From Actinomycetaceae bacterium zg-1166 (GTDB taxonomy: Bacteria; Actinomycetota; Actinomycetes; Actinomycetales; Actinomycetaceae): a stretch of DNA of 64,000 nucleotides. Numbering within the stretch: position 1 is the stretch's first letter; the number at the start of each line of letters is the position of its first letter. Below, one piece after another: positions 9,105-19,251 of this stretch. Under the pieces are notes generated by a model that was not told the origin of the DNA, did not search any database, and saw nothing but the letters and a program-made list of their open reading frames with translations. Location of the stretch: assembly GCA_015679245.1 (NCBI GenBank), contig CP064953.1:124001-188000 (forward strand), given 5' to 3'. The position numbers and the translations under genes were made by a program.

Positions 9105-10445
9105 ATGAATAAGCTCGTGGGACGCACCTTTGCCAGCCTACGTTTCTATAACTATCGCATCTGGTTTTTCTCGGCACTTGTAGCTAATACCGGCACATGG
9201 ATGCAGCGTGTGGCTCAGGATTGGCTGGTGCTTGCCGTGCTCACTCACGATAATTCTTTTGCTGTAGGGGTGGTGACCGCGCTCCAATTCCTCCCCCTCC
9301 TCTTCATCACGCCCTTTGCCGGCACGTTTGCTGACCGCTTCGACAAACGCAAGATCCTCTACGCCACACAGAGCACTCAAGCTCTCCTAGCTTTCGGACT
9401 CGGGGTACTTGTGCTCCTTGGGCACGCCACCGTGGCTCACGTCTGCATCTTTGCCCTCCTCCTTGGCACAGCAGCCGCATTCGACGCACCACCACGCCAA
9501 GTATTCGTCTCTGAACTTGTACCCTCGCAGTCTCTCCCCAACGCTGTGGGCTTAAACTCGACGAGTTTTAATATCGCACGCCTCATCGGCCCTGGACTTT
9601 CTGGAATTCTCATCGCCTGGGTAGGTGCCGGTTGGGTGTTCATAATTAACGGCGTTTCCTTCGTAGCCACGATCATCGCTCTTGCTCTCATTAAAACCGA
9701 TCAGCTCTATCCACTCGCAGATGCCGCAAGCAAACGAGCTAAGCGTGGCGGCGTGTGGGAAGGCTTCGTGTATGTGCGCGGACGTGCGGATATCCTCATG
9801 ATTTTCCTCGTCACGGGAACCGTCTCCTGCCTGGGTCTCAACTTCCAACTCACCACTGCTTCGATGGCTAGGACGGTATTCGATAAGCAAGCTGGTGAAT
9901 ACGGTATGCTCGGGTCAATCCTCGCCATCGGATCGGTTGTGGGGGCTCTCCTCGCTGCTCGGCGTCGAAACCAACCGCGGGTGAGGCTCGTCGTCGGAAT
10001 GACCGCAGTGTTCGGCCTAGCTGAAGGTATCAACGCCCTCATGCCCACCTACCTCACCTATGCACTTTCGCTTATCCTGTGCGGTTTGGCGATGCTTATT
10101 CTTCTCACAGCGGCGAATACTGCGGTGCAGATGTCCACTGAGCCGCTCATGCGTGGGCGCGTTATGGCTCTCTATCAGACAGTGATGATGGGAAGCGCAC
10201 CGCTGGGAGCTTTCCTTGTGGGGTGGATCAGCCAAACGTTCAGCCCGCGCTGGGGGATTGGTATTGGCGCAATCGCCTCACTTCTTGTAGCGCTTGGAGT
10301 ATTCCTGTGGGGACGGCGCCACTGGCATGTGGAGGTACACTACCATGTTCGCTCGCGACCTCACGTGGAGATCATTGGCCCACGTGAACGTGCTGAGGCG
10401 GAAGTTCAGCCCACCTTACGCACCCCCGGCGATCAACCTCGCTGA
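9105..10445 (+). CDS. MFS transporter (EntS/MFS_3-like exporter)
   Basis: 446 residues with 12 predicted membrane helices. Motif A between helices 2 and 3 is GTFADRFDKRKILY. The N-terminus (FASLRFYNYRIWFFSALVAN) and the TWMQRVAQDWLVL motif are typical of the EntS-like branch, which exports siderophores or drugs. The substrate is unknown. The C-terminal tail of about 35 residues is cytoplasmic and His/Arg-rich. ATG 9105 is preceded by a run of five G. It converges on serC, 62 bases apart, with an imperfect direct repeat spanning the stop codon. Confidence 0.88.
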   Translation: MNKLVGRTFASLRFYNYRIWFFSALVANTGTWMQRVAQDWLVLAVLTHDNSFAVGVVTALQFLPLLFITPFAGTFADRFDKRKILYATQSTQALLAFGLGVLVLLGHATVAHVCIFALLLGTAAAFDAPPRQVFVSELVPSQSLPNAVGLNSTSFNIARLIGPGLSGILIAWVGAGWVFIINGVSFVATIIALALIKTDQLYPLADAASKRAKRGGVWEGFVYVRGRADILMIFLVTGTVSCLGLNFQLTTASMARTVFDKQAGEYGMLGSILAIGSVVGALLAARRRNQPRVRLVVGMTAVFGLAEGINALMPTYLTYALSLILCGLAMLILLTAANTAVQMSTEPLMRGRVMALYQTVMMGSAPLGAFLVGWISQTFSPRWGIGIGAIASLLVALGVFLWGRRHWHVEVHYHVRSRPHVEIIGPRERAEAEVQPTLRTPGDQPR

Positions 10446-10501
10446 AGCCGAGGTGCGGTTCGCCTTGTGCATCCCTCAGCGATCAACCTCGTTAAGGCCG
10501 A
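10429..10501. repeat. Imperfect 23-bp direct repeat between the MFS gene and serC
   Basis: GCGATCAACCTCG followed by a similar GCCGA end occurs at 10429-10451, across the MFS stop codon, and again at 10479-10501. There are three differences in 23 bases and a period of 50 bases. It looks like a local duplication. Confidence 0.6.
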
Positions 10502-10507
10502 CAACGC

Positions 10508-11755
10508 CTAGCTTTTCGCACCGACCTTGTTGTCCAGACACCAATCGAGGCAAGCGAGGAGAGCCTCTATATCGGCATAATCCACATTAGGGAAGGTGCC
10601 GATCCTCAATTGTGAACGTCCGAGGGAACGGTACGGCTCGATATCCATGATCCCCTCTCCGCGCAAGAACTGCGAGATCGCCACAGAATCTACCTTCATA
10701 TCGATTGTTGCCACCACCGGTGAACGATATTCCGGATTCACGACGAAGGGTCTAGCTTCCGGTCGCGCTTCTGCCCAGGAATAGATAGCAGCCGAAGAGC
10801 GAACACAGCGTTCGGCCATGGCGGCGAGTCCGCCGTTTTCCAGCATCCACTCCACCTGGTTGGCGAGCAAAATGAGGGAAGAAATTGCCGGAGTGTTGTA
10901 GGTCTGGTCTTTGCGTGAGGCAGTTACGGCGAGATTGAGATCAAGGATTGCAGGAATAGTACGCTCGGCACTGAGACGAGCAATACGTTCGAGTGCTTGT
11001 GGTGAGGCAATCGCTATCCACAGGCCGCCATCGGCTCCGAAACACTTCTGCGGTGAAAAATAATAGAAATCTGTCTGCGAGATATCCACGAGAACGCCAC
11101 CTGCGGCTGAGGTGGCGTCAACGATAGTGAGAGGAGCGCCAGGAACAGAACTCAGCCCTTCCTTACCTCCTCCATGAGGTGGTACAGGCGTGCCTGCCTC
11201 TGTTCCTTTCTCGCCTCCGTCGACTCTACCTTCGTCGATTCTCCGTACGGGGGAGATAACGCCGGTTGAGGTTTCATTGTGTGGGTAGAGGTAGACATCA
11301 GGGCGGGTGGGCACACAAGGATCGTCGGTCTCGTCGAAACTGCACACAGCAAGGCTGCCTGGCTCGGCACGATGGATATCCACACGACGAACCCAGGGCG
11401 AGCGTATGCAGGCAGTGGCAGCTTTCTCGGAAAATGCACCACAAACGGCGGCTTGGACGTGGACTTCGGCTAAGTTCCAGGCGATTGCGTCCCACAATAG
11501 GCTTGCTCCACCATTGCCGAGAAGCACCTCGTAGCCGTCGGGAAGACTGAAGAGTTCGGTAAGTCCACGGCGAATCTCCCCGACGAGGCTTATGACATTC
11601 GGTTTGCGATGAGACTGGCCGAGTGGAGCAAGTGGAGCGACAAGAGCATGAGCCTGCTCAGGGCGCACCTTCGAAGGACCTGAGCCAAAGCGCCCATCGA
11701 CAGGAAGAATACTCAGAGGCAGGTGGGGGACGGACGGGTGATGTGGAGTGGACAT
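10508..11755 (-). CDS. serC: Phosphoserine transaminase (actinobacterial type)
   Basis: 415 residues; class V PLP-dependent aminotransferase converting 3-phosphohydroxypyruvate and glutamate to phosphoserine in serine synthesis. The N-terminus LPVDGRFGSGPSKVRPEQ is characteristic of the actinobacterial SerC subgroup. Other family marks are LLGNGGASLLWDAIAWNL, HNETSTGV, VDATSAAGG, and the PLP lysine in YYFSPQKCFGADGGLW. A Gly/Glu-rich loop (about residues 180-215) interrupts the core and is longer than usual. Upstream, CACAAT lies 6 bases before the ATG, which may be a leaderless promoter. Confidence 0.93.
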   Translation of the reverse strand: MSTPHHPSVPHLPLSILPVDGRFGSGPSKVRPEQAHALVAPLAPLGQSHRKPNVISLVGEIRRGLTELFSLPDGYEVLLGNGGASLLWDAIAWNLAEVHVQAAVCGAFSEKAATACIRSPWVRRVDIHRAEPGSLAVCSFDETDDPCVPTRPDVYLYPHNETSTGVISPVRRIDEGRVDGGEKGTEAGTPVPPHGGGKEGLSSVPGAPLTIVDATSAAGGVLVDISQTDFYYFSPQKCFGADGGLWIAIASPQALERIARLSAERTIPAILDLNLAVTASRKDQTYNTPAISSLILLANQVEWMLENGGLAAMAERCVRSSAAIYSWAEARPEARPFVVNPEYRSPVVATIDMKVDSVAISQFLRGEGIMDIEPYRSLGRSQLRIGTFPNVDYADIEALLACLDWCLDNKVGAKS

Positions 11756-12042
11756 GCTCCCATTGTGCCGCTCCCAGTAGGGAAGCGGTTCGAGCGTCCA
11801 TCATCACCCCTGGAACCTACGACTTTTTCCTGATGGAACCCGCCTTACCTTTCTCCTGTGGAGTCAGCTCTGTGTCGTGGGTTTTCTCAGACATGCGGTA
11901 TCGGAAATAGCAAACAATTTCTTCGTGTATATATCGTGTAGGTGTTGTTGGTGAACGTCCTGCTCTAGGGTGGAAAGTGCTTCGCGATCTGCGGGGCTAT
12001 CAACTCGCTCGCAGCGAAGCTACAGGCAACAGGAGGAATGGC

Positions 12043-12729
12043 ATGAGCGGCGATCTCGTCGACACCACCGAAATGTACCTCAAGGCGATCTACGAGCTCG
12101 AAGAAGAAGGCGTGCCACCTTTGCGGGCACGCTTGGTGGAGCGCCTTGGACAATCCAAACCCACTGTCTCAGAGACTGTGGCTCGACTTCAACGCGATGG
12201 CCTCCTCACGATCGTCGGTTCGCGCACTATTGAGCTTTCGGAAGAGGGGCGTGCGCAGGCAACAAAAGTTATGCGCAAACACCGCCTCGCAGAGCGTCTC
12301 CTCCTTGAGGTTCTCCGAGTGGAATGGTCCGATATCCACGAAGAAGCCTGCCGCTGGGAGCACGTAATTTCAGACAACGTTGAAGTCAAGATCGCCGAAC
12401 TTCTTGGAAAGGTCGAGGTAGATCCCTTCGGTAACCCCATTCCCAAGGACGGGGAAGCAGGCCCTGGGAAGCTCGCATCCAAACCATCTGGGCTTCAACG
12501 CCTGGTGGATTTCGTGGCGGCACATCCCGAAGGGGGAAAGTGCCAACTTGAGCGGATCGGTGAAGTCCTTCAGACAGATACAGATCTGCTTCGGAAGTTT
12601 GAGAAAGCAGGGATCCTCGCAGGTAAACAAGTGCAAGTGGAACCTGAAGGTGACGCATGGGTGATCCATGGAGAATCAGGAAAGCTAGATCTTACCGAGT
12701 GGCTTCAAGGACATTTGCTCGTCAAATGA
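12043..12729 (+). CDS. DtxR/IdeR-family metal-dependent repressor
   Basis: 228 residues from ATG 12043, chosen because AGGAGG sits 7 bases upstream; longer frames lack a ribosome site. An N-terminal winged helix (VDTTEMYLKAIYELEEEG ... PTVSETVARLQRDGLL) is followed by the metal-binding dimerisation domain (HRLAERLLLEV ... EEACRWEHVISDNVE, with Glu, Cys and His ligands) and a C-terminal SH3-like domain. In the presence of ferrous iron, or manganese in the MntR branch, such proteins repress uptake genes. The Cys-Arg-Trp-Glu-His site is that of iron-type DtxR/IdeR. No DtxR box was found beside a plausible target in this window. Confidence 0.93.
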   Translation: MSGDLVDTTEMYLKAIYELEEEGVPPLRARLVERLGQSKPTVSETVARLQRDGLLTIVGSRTIELSEEGRAQATKVMRKHRLAERLLLEVLRVEWSDIHEEACRWEHVISDNVEVKIAELLGKVEVDPFGNPIPKDGEAGPGKLASKPSGLQRLVDFVAAHPEGGKCQLERIGEVLQTDTDLLRKFEKAGILAGKQVQVEPEGDAWVIHGESGKLDLTEWLQGHLLVK

Positions 12730-12792
12730 GAATAGCTGCCAGCGCAGGTCAACACATATCAATAGATGTCGAAGAAATGGTGTGTCAGCACC

Positions 12793-12832
12793 AGGAGGCT
12801 CGGAGTTCAATGCGTAACTCCGAGCCTCTTTC
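12793..12832 (+). terminator. Terminator of the dtxR-family gene
   Basis: Stem GAGGCTCGGAGTT (12795-12807) with AACTCCGAGCCTC (12816-12828), an 8-base loop, then TTTCTT. It lies 66 bases downstream of the regulator. Confidence 0.85.
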
Positions 12833-13034
12833 TTGTGATCGGGATAGGTTAGGCTCATAGGCTAAAATGACCAACCAAAAACTCGCCTCAAACGAGTTCA
12901 ATATCCACTTTTAGGCTTCACAACAACGACAAACAGCCCCAAAAACCAACGCGAAATGGCCAATAAGTCTGAACCCCTGTGGTTGAACAGTTCTGATGCG
13001 AAGGGAGTGTCATGAGTCAGAAGACTAAGGAGCG
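12833..13034. other. AT-richer intergenic spacer
   Basis: About 200 bases between two convergent terminators. It contains TAGGTTAGGCT near 12846-12856, which matches the left half of a DtxR box but lacks the right half and has no gene to control. I see no coding signal. Confidence 0.4.
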
Positions 13035-13066
13035 AAAAACCCCAGAAACATTAGGTTTCTGGGGTT
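13035..13066 (-). terminator. Terminator of tRNA-Ser(UGA)
   Basis: A 12-bp stem AACCCCAGAAAC / GTTTCTGGGGTT (13038-13066) followed on the minus strand by a T-run, immediately behind the tRNA. Confidence 0.85.
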
Positions 13067-13072
13067 CTGGTG

Positions 13073-13160
13073 CGGAAGGTAAGGGATTCGAACCCTTGGT
13101 GCGGGGTTGCCGCACAACGGTTTTCAAGACCGTCACATTCGGCCGCTCTGTCAACCTTCC
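13073..13160 (-). tRNA. tRNA-Ser (anticodon UGA)
   Basis: 88 bases. Acceptor stem GGAAGGT / ACCTTCC, D-arm with GAGCGGCCGAA, anticodon loop CTTGAAA giving anticodon UGA, long class II variable arm (TGTGCGGCAACCCCGCAC) and T-arm GGGTTCGAATCCC. The discriminator base is G, as expected for serine. CCA is not encoded directly after it. Confidence 0.97.
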
Positions 13161-13296
13161 TTTGGCGAGCGAAATGCTCACACAATCACCATAGTCTAAT
13201 CGATTGTAATTCGGTGGCGCCAGGAGCTTCACGCCACATATGTTCACCTTGCGGCATGAACCTCGAACTTAAGTGATTTTTCCAGCTCCTCAGCTT

Positions 13297-14205
13297 CTAC
13301 AGTAGTGCTTCAAGAATTTCGGCGAGGCCGTCTTCATCCACACTAGCTCCGACGAAATCTGCACTTGCCTGAACATCAGCTGATGAGCCACCCATCGCTA
13401 CACCCACGTGTGCCCACATGAGCATGTCGATGTCGTTGCCACCGTCACCTACGGCAAGAGTGGCTTCAGCTCCCATTCCAAGAGCTTTGCGTATACGCTC
13501 CAATGCTGCGGCCTTGGTAACACCTGCTGGAGTGATATCCAACCATGCCGTCCATCCCACCGCATAGTCCACGCCGCGAAGTCCTAGCTTAGCGATTGCG
13601 TCAAGCAACTCTTGGGAGCTCATCTCTGGGGCGCGCACGGTGAAGCGTGTAGCGTCAGTAATCGCAATCTCGCTGGCGGGGAGTACGAGGTTCGGACCGG
13701 TCAGTTCGCCGGGAGGGAACTCTTGGGTCACTCGGCGCGGGCCATCAATCGCTTCGACTGCCAGCAAAGCCTCCGGCAAAGCGGCATGAACACTCATCAC
13801 TTCCTTTGATGGATCAAAGGTATGGACATCGATCACTGTATAAGCGGGAAAGCCCTCGCGTGAGGGGAAAGTGAGGTCTTCATTGTCGGAAAATGATGCA
13901 GTGGTGGAGGTGAAGGAAGGGAGTTCGTATTCACCAAAGGTGATGGTGAGCGCACCGTTGGAGCAGACAGCTACCCCGGATTCAATCCCGAGCTGGTTCA
14001 GGGCTACAAGTGTGGCGTAGGTACCGCGTCCGGTGGCGAGCACGATCTGGGTACCGCGCGCCTGATGGGCATGGATTGCCTGTGCTACGCGTGGCGTAAG
14101 AGAGGTGTCGTGGTGGAGGATCGTCCCATCAATATCTAGAGCGAGGAGGAGCTCGGATCCGGCGAGAGGAAGCCGAGCTCGGAGTTCGTCAAGAAAGAGG
14201 CTCAT
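13297..14205 (-). CDS. HAD-superfamily hydrolase, Cof type
   Basis: 302 residues; HAD phosphatase with a C2B cap. Motif I is ALDIDGTIL (nucleophile and acid-base Asp), motif II is VLATGRG, the lysine of motif III sits near the C-terminal third, and motif IV is VGDGGNDIDMLMWAHVGVAMG. Cof-type enzymes dephosphorylate sugar phosphates, pyridoxal phosphate or riboflavin intermediates; the substrate cannot be assigned. The gene lies 12 bases after serS on the same strand and is probably co-transcribed with it. Confidence 0.9.
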   Translation of the reverse strand: MSLFLDELRARLPLAGSELLLALDIDGTILHHDTSLTPRVAQAIHAHQARGTQIVLATGRGTYATLVALNQLGIESGVAVCSNGALTITFGEYELPSFTSTTASFSDNEDLTFPSREGFPAYTVIDVHTFDPSKEVMSVHAALPEALLAVEAIDGPRRVTQEFPPGELTGPNLVLPASEIAITDATRFTVRAPEMSSQELLDAIAKLGLRGVDYAVGWTAWLDITPAGVTKAAALERIRKALGMGAEATLAVGDGGNDIDMLMWAHVGVAMGGSSADVQASADFVGASVDEDGLAEILEALL

Positions 14206-14217
14206 GTGGGGTGAAAA

Positions 14218-15492
14218 TCAGCGCGATACGGGTTCGATCACCTCACGCCCACCCAGGTAGGGGCGCATAGCTTCGGGCACATAGAGCGAGCCGTCGGCTT
14301 GCTGGTGATTTTCGAAGAGGGCGACGAGCCAGCGTGTGGTGGCTAGTGTGCCGTTGAGGGTGGCGACGATCCTATTCTCACCTTCGAATCGTTCGCGCAC
14401 GTTGAGGCGGCGTGCCTGATAGGTAGTGCAATTCGAGGTGGAGGTGACTTCCATGAAGCGGTTCTGTGTGGGAAGCCAGGCTTCGCAGTCAAATTTCTGG
14501 GCGGCGGAGGAGCCCAGATCTCCAGCGGCAGTATTAATCACACGGTAGGGAAGTTCGACCTTGGCGAGCATTTCCTCTTCCCAGGCGAGGAGGCGTTTGT
14601 GCTCGTCTATTGAATCCTCTGGGCGGCAGTAGGAGAACATCTCCACTTTGTTGAACTGGTGGACGCGGATGATCCCACGGGTGTCCTTGCCATATGAGCC
14701 TGCCTCGCGGCGGTAGCACGAGGACCATCCCGAATAGCGTTTTGGCCCGGTGGAGAGATCGATGATCTCGTCCTTATGGAAGCCAGCAAGAGCCACTTCT
14801 GAGGTGCCGACGAGGTACTGGTCGTCGGCTGGGAGGTAGTAGATTTCGTCGGAGTGTGCGCCGAGGAATCCGGTTCCGGCCATGATCTCGGGGTTGACGA
14901 GGGTGGGAGTGACCATCAATGTGAAGCCGTTGGCTTCTGCCTGGTCTGCTGCCATTGTAAGTAGAGCTAACTCCAGGCGTGCACCAATGCCGGTGAGGTA
15001 GTAGAAGCGTGAGCCGGAGACTTTCGTTCCGCGTGCCATATCGAGGGCACCGAGTCCTTCGGCGATGTCGAGATGATCTTTGGGTTCAAAGCCTTCAGCT
15101 GCGAAGTTACGGATCTCTCCAACGTGGCGAAGAACCTCGTAATCGTTCTCACCACCAGCAGGAACGCTGTCGAGGACGATGTTTTGGATAGCGCGATTGG
15201 CCGCTTCGTATTCTACTTCTGCCTGGTCTGCTGCGGCTTCAAGCTGCTTGACCTGCTCGGAGAGTTCCTTTGCTTTAGCGAGGATAGCAGGGCGCTCGTC
15301 GGGGCTTGCTTTTCCGATTGAGCGCGAAATCTCCTTCTGGGAAGCACGGGCATTCTCGAAGGTTTGAAGCGCGCGGCGACGAGCATCGTCGGCAGCGAGA
15401 AGTGCATCAACGGTGGTTTCATCGTTTCCGCGACGACGCTGGGATTCGCGCACGAGGTCAGGGTTTTCGCGGACAAATCGGATGTCAATCAT
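14218..15492 (-). CDS. serS: Seryl-tRNA synthetase
   Basis: 424 residues; charges tRNA-Ser with serine. The N-terminal coiled-coil arm that grips the tRNA's long variable loop spans about residues 30-105. The class II core follows, with motif 2 ([20 protein letters not shown], including the ATP-binding Arg) and motif 3 ([20 protein letters not shown]). Serine-recognition residues TSEVALA and [15 protein letters not shown] are present. Full length. ATG 15492 begins [12 protein letters not shown], the standard family start. It is followed by the Cof-type phosphatase gene. Confidence 0.97.
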   Translation of the reverse strand: MIDIRFVRENPDLVRESQRRRGNDETTVDALLAADDARRRALQTFENARASQKEISRSIGKASPDERPAILAKAKELSEQVKQLEAAADQAEVEYEAANRAIQNIVLDSVPAGGENDYEVLRHVGEIRNFAAEGFEPKDHLDIAEGLGALDMARGTKVSGSRFYYLTGIGARLELALLTMAADQAEANGFTLMVTPTLVNPEIMAGTGFLGAHSDEIYYLPADDQYLVGTSEVALAGFHKDEIIDLSTGPKRYSGWSSCYRREAGSYGKDTRGIIRVHQFNKVEMFSYCRPEDSIDEHKRLLAWEEEMLAKVELPYRVINTAAGDLGSSAAQKFDCEAWLPTQNRFMEVTSTSNCTTYQARRLNVRERFEGENRIVATLNGTLATTRWLVALFENHQQADGSLYVPEAMRPYLGGREVIEPVSR

Positions 15493-15686
15493 GCCTTCTA
15501 TGGTACGAGGGATTGGCCTGTGGGGGAGAATCGTGTGGCGAGATGGGACGAGGGAGGGTGAAATGCTGTGTTTATTCGTAGGATTGAAGAGGAAAGAGCC
15601 GCCTACTTTTATAGGGAAAGGCTCAGATGAGAGGGCACGAGTGTAAGGTTGTGCGCGGAATCTTGGTGGATTCTCGTGAGGTGAGT

Positions 15687-16631
15687 TTAACTCTCCTCAC
15701 TGCGCAGGCCTGCTACCCAGCGGCGAGCCGAGATAAAGTCAGAATCAGAGGTGCCGGGAAGCGGGCGGATTTTCTTTCCATTCGAAGCCGGATACGAGCC
15801 GAGGAAGGTCACCGAGGGGCACACGCGGTGCAAGCCGATGAGAACTGCCTGCATACGTTCGTCATCGAGATGCCCTTCAGCATCAATGGAGAATGCGTAG
15901 CGCCCCAAAGCATCTCCTACAGGGCGAGATTCAATTCGTGAGAGATTTACCCCACGTGCAGAGAACTGTTCAAGCATGGAGAGAAGTGAGCCAGCAGCAT
16001 CTGAAGCAAGCTGCACCATAAGAGTGGTCTTATCCGCACCTGTGCGTTCGGGTTGGCGCCCTGGAAGGGCACAGAGAATAAAACGCGTAACGGCATTGGG
16101 GTTATCGGCAACATTATCACTGCGCACCTCAAGGCCATATTCGTGTGCAGTGGGCACGGGGCACAGCGCCGCCTCAAAACCGGGGTCAGCAATATCGGAG
16201 GCGAGCACAGCGGCACCGGCAGCGGTGGAAGTAGCAGGAACATGCACGACATCCCCAAGATTCTCCGCGATCCACCCACGGCACTGCGCCCAGGCATGTG
16301 GATGTGTAGAGATCCGGCGAATCGTTGTTGTACCAGGGCGCACGGCGAGAGCAAAACGGATTGGCACCAGCATCTCTGCCTTGATTTCCAGACGTCGCCC
16401 GTGCGTGAGCGAGTCGAGTGTAGCGTTCACTCCGCCTTCCACAGAGTTCTCAATCGGAACCACAGCGTAATCCACGCTTCCCTCACGCACTTTGCGCAGA
16501 GCGGAGGGAACATCAAGAGCAGGGACGAGCTCTGCGCTCTCGTCAGCTACTTGGAGAAGAGCTGCATGGCAGAAGGTGCCGTGTGGGCCGAGAAAGGAGA
16601 ACCGCAACTTCCCCTCGTCGTTCATACTCAC
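15687..16631 (-). CDS. pheA: Prephenate dehydratase
   Basis: 314 residues; converts prephenate to phenylpyruvate for phenylalanine synthesis. The catalytic domain opens with [15 protein letters not shown] and has [16 protein letters not shown]. The TRF motif, with its essential Thr, appears as [11 protein letters not shown]-terminal ACT domain (about 205-285) carries the feedback-inhibition signature [21 protein letters not shown]. It is the monofunctional form without chorismate mutase, as is usual in Actinobacteria. Start is GTG 16631, or ATG 16625 two codons later; a GAGGGGG tract upstream could serve both. Confidence 0.95.
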   Translation of the reverse strand: MSMNDEGKLRFSFLGPHGTFCHAALLQVADESAELVPALDVPSALRKVREGSVDYAVVPIENSVEGGVNATLDSLTHGRRLEIKAEMLVPIRFALAVRPGTTTIRRISTHPHAWAQCRGWIAENLGDVVHVPATSTAAGAAVLASDIADPGFEAALCPVPTAHEYGLEVRSDNVADNPNAVTRFILCALPGRQPERTGADKTTLMVQLASDAAGSLLSMLEQFSARGVNLSRIESRPVGDALGRYAFSIDAEGHLDDERMQAVLIGLHRVCPSVTFLGSYPASNGKKIRPLPGTSDSDFISARRWVAGLRSEES

Positions 16632-16854
16632 GTGTCCCCCTCTTCTCCAGTGTGAATCGCTGGCTTTATGGCTTCATACGGACTCTATGCGCGTGGTTTA
16701 TGATCCAGTGAAAGCTCTTCATACCCAGCGTAGAATCATTACTCTGCGTGAGAACTCTCCACATGCGCGAGTACTACGAGTATTGCAAGCTACCACGCAT
16801 ACCCTACCGGGTCGGCTCTCAGCTCCTAGAAGCATACCGAAGCATGGAACCGGT

Positions 16855-16860
16855 TAGGCT
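16855..16860 (+). promoter_or_regulatory. Leaderless -10 element (TAGGCT) of the 794-residue membrane protein gene
   Basis: TAGGCT, then 6 bases, then ATG 16867, with no ribosome site. This is one of about ten examples of the same arrangement in the window. Confidence 0.6.
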
Positions 16861-16866
16861 AAAGAC

Positions 16867-19251
16867 ATGTTCCAACGGCGATCGCTCACCCTCACCATCA
16901 CGAGTCTCATCCTCGTTCTGATATGGGTGTGCACCTTGGCTACGCCTGGAAAGGCGCTCGGTGGAGTTCACTCTGCTTCTAGTGCAACACAGTTGAAAGA
17001 TGCGGGTGAAGGAAGCCCACGTGGGCAGCTCGTTATCATGGGAATCTCGGGGCTTCGCTGGGAATGGGTGACACAGGAGAATGCACCCGCGCTTACGGTA
17101 TGGGCACGTTCGGCAACTGCTGCGAATAGCGTGGTACGCACAGTGGGCGACTCCACCTGCCCAGCCGAAGGCTGGCTCACACTAGGGGCAAGTCAACGTG
17201 TCCAGGATTTTGTGCATTGCCGTGAACTCGCCGCCCCCAAAGGTGAGAACCTCTCAGAGTGGGCGGCGATTTCTCGCTCGAACTCCTCAAACCCTTATAG
17301 CCCACACCTTGGTGTGCTCGGTGAAACACTCACACAGGCTGGGGTAACATCCGCTGCCCTCGGGCCAGGAGCAGCTCTTGCTTTAGCTGATTCTACGGGG
17401 CATCTTGCCTCTTCTTATGCGGATGTTGCACCTCTGCCCAATGCTGCTCTTATGGATCCTGCTGCTGATGTTCCAGATGATCCAGGCCGGACTGAGGCCA
17501 GCGAAGCATATACGCGAGTCGGTGCGAACGCAGATCTCGTCGTGGCTGATCTTGGCTCAATCCGTTACCCGAATTACGCTCTTGTCTCCCCAGAGGAACA
17601 GGTGCGGCGAAGTCCACTTTCCACTTTCGACCGTCTTGCCGCTTCCTTTGCTACACCGGAACCCACACCTCAAAGTGTTCTCGCTCAAGTGCGTGCGGCT
17701 GATGCGCGTTTTTCCTCGCTACTCAATGCTGTTATGCAGGCTAACCCTGAGGCCAAAGTGATTGTGACATCCCTGGCAGATGCCACAGATACAGCAGCAC
17801 TTGGATTTTTTGCTATGGGAAATGCTACGGCTTTAGGCACATCTGGTTTTGCCACAACTGAATCCACCCGCCACATGGGTCTCATCCAAATCTTTGATGT
17901 GAGTGCCCATATCCTCGCCCATACGGCTCAAGATTCGCAGGCATTGACCTCCTCGCTCGGAGCGAGGATTGAAGAAGCGAGAGTTGCCAGTGCCGACGAA
18001 GTAGTATCCAGGCTCACTGATGAAGCTGCACGATCCCAAGCGGTGCGTCCTCTCATTGGTTCCTTTTATCTGGGATTGGGAATCCTAGTCATTATTCTCT
18101 TCTCTGTGGCGATGAAGGAATGGTGGAAGCCGCAAGCGGATCAAGATACCAAAGAAGGTAAAGCTCGTACACATAGGCGGCTTCGCCTATTGACTCACAT
18201 GAGTGCATGGGTTGCCAGCCTGCCGGTGGCTTCTTTCCTTGTTAATCTCATGCCGTGGTGGCGCTTCGAGCGCCCAGGTGCCGGGCTCTTTGCTGGAATC
18301 GCGGTAATTTCTTGCATTATCGCTGGATGTGCTCTTGCCCTTGCTCGTTTCCTCCCCGCAGCACCGTATATTCTCATCGGAGGAATTTCTGCCCTCACTC
18401 TCCTCGTCGATGTCCTGTGCGGCACAGATTCCAAATATCCACTTCAGTTTTCTTCCCTCTTAGGGAGTCAGCCGCAGGTGGGTGGTCGTTTCTATGGCTT
18501 CTCGAATGCCCCTTTTGCTCTCTTTACTGCGGCACTCCTCATAATGGCTACACCTATGGCTCAAGCTCTGCGCATACGATGTGGGCGTATCGCTGCTCTC
18601 CTTAGCCTCGTTTTTATCGCTGGAGTGGGAGCGTATGTCGATGGTGCCCCATCCCTTGGTGCCGACTTCGGTGGACCTCCTGCACTTGTCGTCGGTTTTC
18701 TTATCCTCGCCTTCCTTGTGTGGGGCGTGCGCCTCGCGTTTTCCCGTTTTGTGTTTGTGTGTGCCCTTGGGATCGCTGGGGTGGGTGTGTTCTGCTACAT
18801 TGACTACCTCAAACCTCCAACTCAACGTTCCCATCTGGGACGTTTTGTTGAATCGCTGAACAACGGTGAGGCACTCAATACTGTCTCTCGAAAGCTCTCC
18901 GATCTTGTATTCGGCTTGCCTCTGCCCCTTGCAGTTGTGCTTCTCGCCCTGGCGTGTGCACTGATCGGCTGTGCCTTCTGGTTCCTACGCTGTCACAGCG
19001 ATTCTAGAAACTCTTTCATCCACGTGCGGGCAGCGTGGAAGGATGTTCCAGAATTTCGGATGAGTGCGACGAGCGTGCTGTGCGCACTCGCAGTAGGTAT
19101 GGTTCTCAACGACTCTGGCGTGGTGATTCTCTTCGTTGGCCTTGTTCTTGCTTTCCCACTCTGGGTTATCTCTGTTGCACGTACGAGGAGAAATCCTGCG
19201 GTTATTCCGGAGCTTTCAGCTCAGGTTGAGGGATCGGTGTGCGCAAATTAG
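16867..19251 (+). CDS. Large polytopic membrane protein with N-terminal alkaline-phosphatase-like ectodomain
   Basis: 794 residues. A signal-anchor helix (about residues 8-30) leads into an extracytoplasmic domain of about 360 residues. Its opening (VIMGISGLRWEWV ... TCPAEGWLTLGASQR) resembles alkaline-phosphatase/sulfatase-superfamily domains of actinobacterial membrane proteins, although I cannot see a full set of metal ligands. From about residue 395 there are roughly ten membrane helices. The loop QPQVGGRFYGFSNAPFALF is conserved in this uncharacterised family, as far as I recall. The gene converges on a glycosyltransferase with overlapping stop codons. A role in envelope glycolipid or polymer handling is an inference only. 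Confidence 0.75.
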   Translation: MFQRRSLTLTITSLILVLIWVCTLATPGKALGGVHSASSATQLKDAGEGSPRGQLVIMGISGLRWEWVTQENAPALTVWARSATAANSVVRTVGDSTCPAEGWLTLGASQRVQDFVHCRELAAPKGENLSEWAAISRSNSSNPYSPHLGVLGETLTQAGVTSAALGPGAALALADSTGHLASSYADVAPLPNAALMDPAADVPDDPGRTEASEAYTRVGANADLVVADLGSIRYPNYALVSPEEQVRRSPLSTFDRLAASFATPEPTPQSVLAQVRAADARFSSLLNAVMQANPEAKVIVTSLADATDTAALGFFAMGNATALGTSGFATTESTRHMGLIQIFDVSAHILAHTAQDSQALTSSLGARIEEARVASADEVVSRLTDEAARSQAVRPLIGSFYLGLGILVIILFSVAMKEWWKPQADQDTKEGKARTHRRLRLLTHMSAWVASLPVASFLVNLMPWWRFERPGAGLFAGIAVISCIIAGCALALARFLPAAPYILIGGISALTLLVDVLCGTDSKYPLQFSSLLGSQPQVGGRFYGFSNAPFALFTAALLIMATPMAQALRIRCGRIAALLSLVFIAGVGAYVDGAPSLGADFGGPPALVVGFLILAFLVWGVRLAFSRFVFVCALGIAGVGVFCYIDYLKPPTQRSHLGRFVESLNNGEALNTVSRKLSDLVFGLPLPLAVVLLALACALIGCAFWFLRCHSDSRNSFIHVRAAWKDVPEFRMSATSVLCALAVGMVLNDSGVVILFVGLVLAFPLWVISVARTRRNPAVIPELSAQVEGSVCAN

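Noticed and set aside
12846-12864. DtxR-box-like sequence TAGGTTAGGCT
   Set aside because: Only the left half matches, the site lies between two convergent terminators, and TAGGCT is also the common -10 sequence here.
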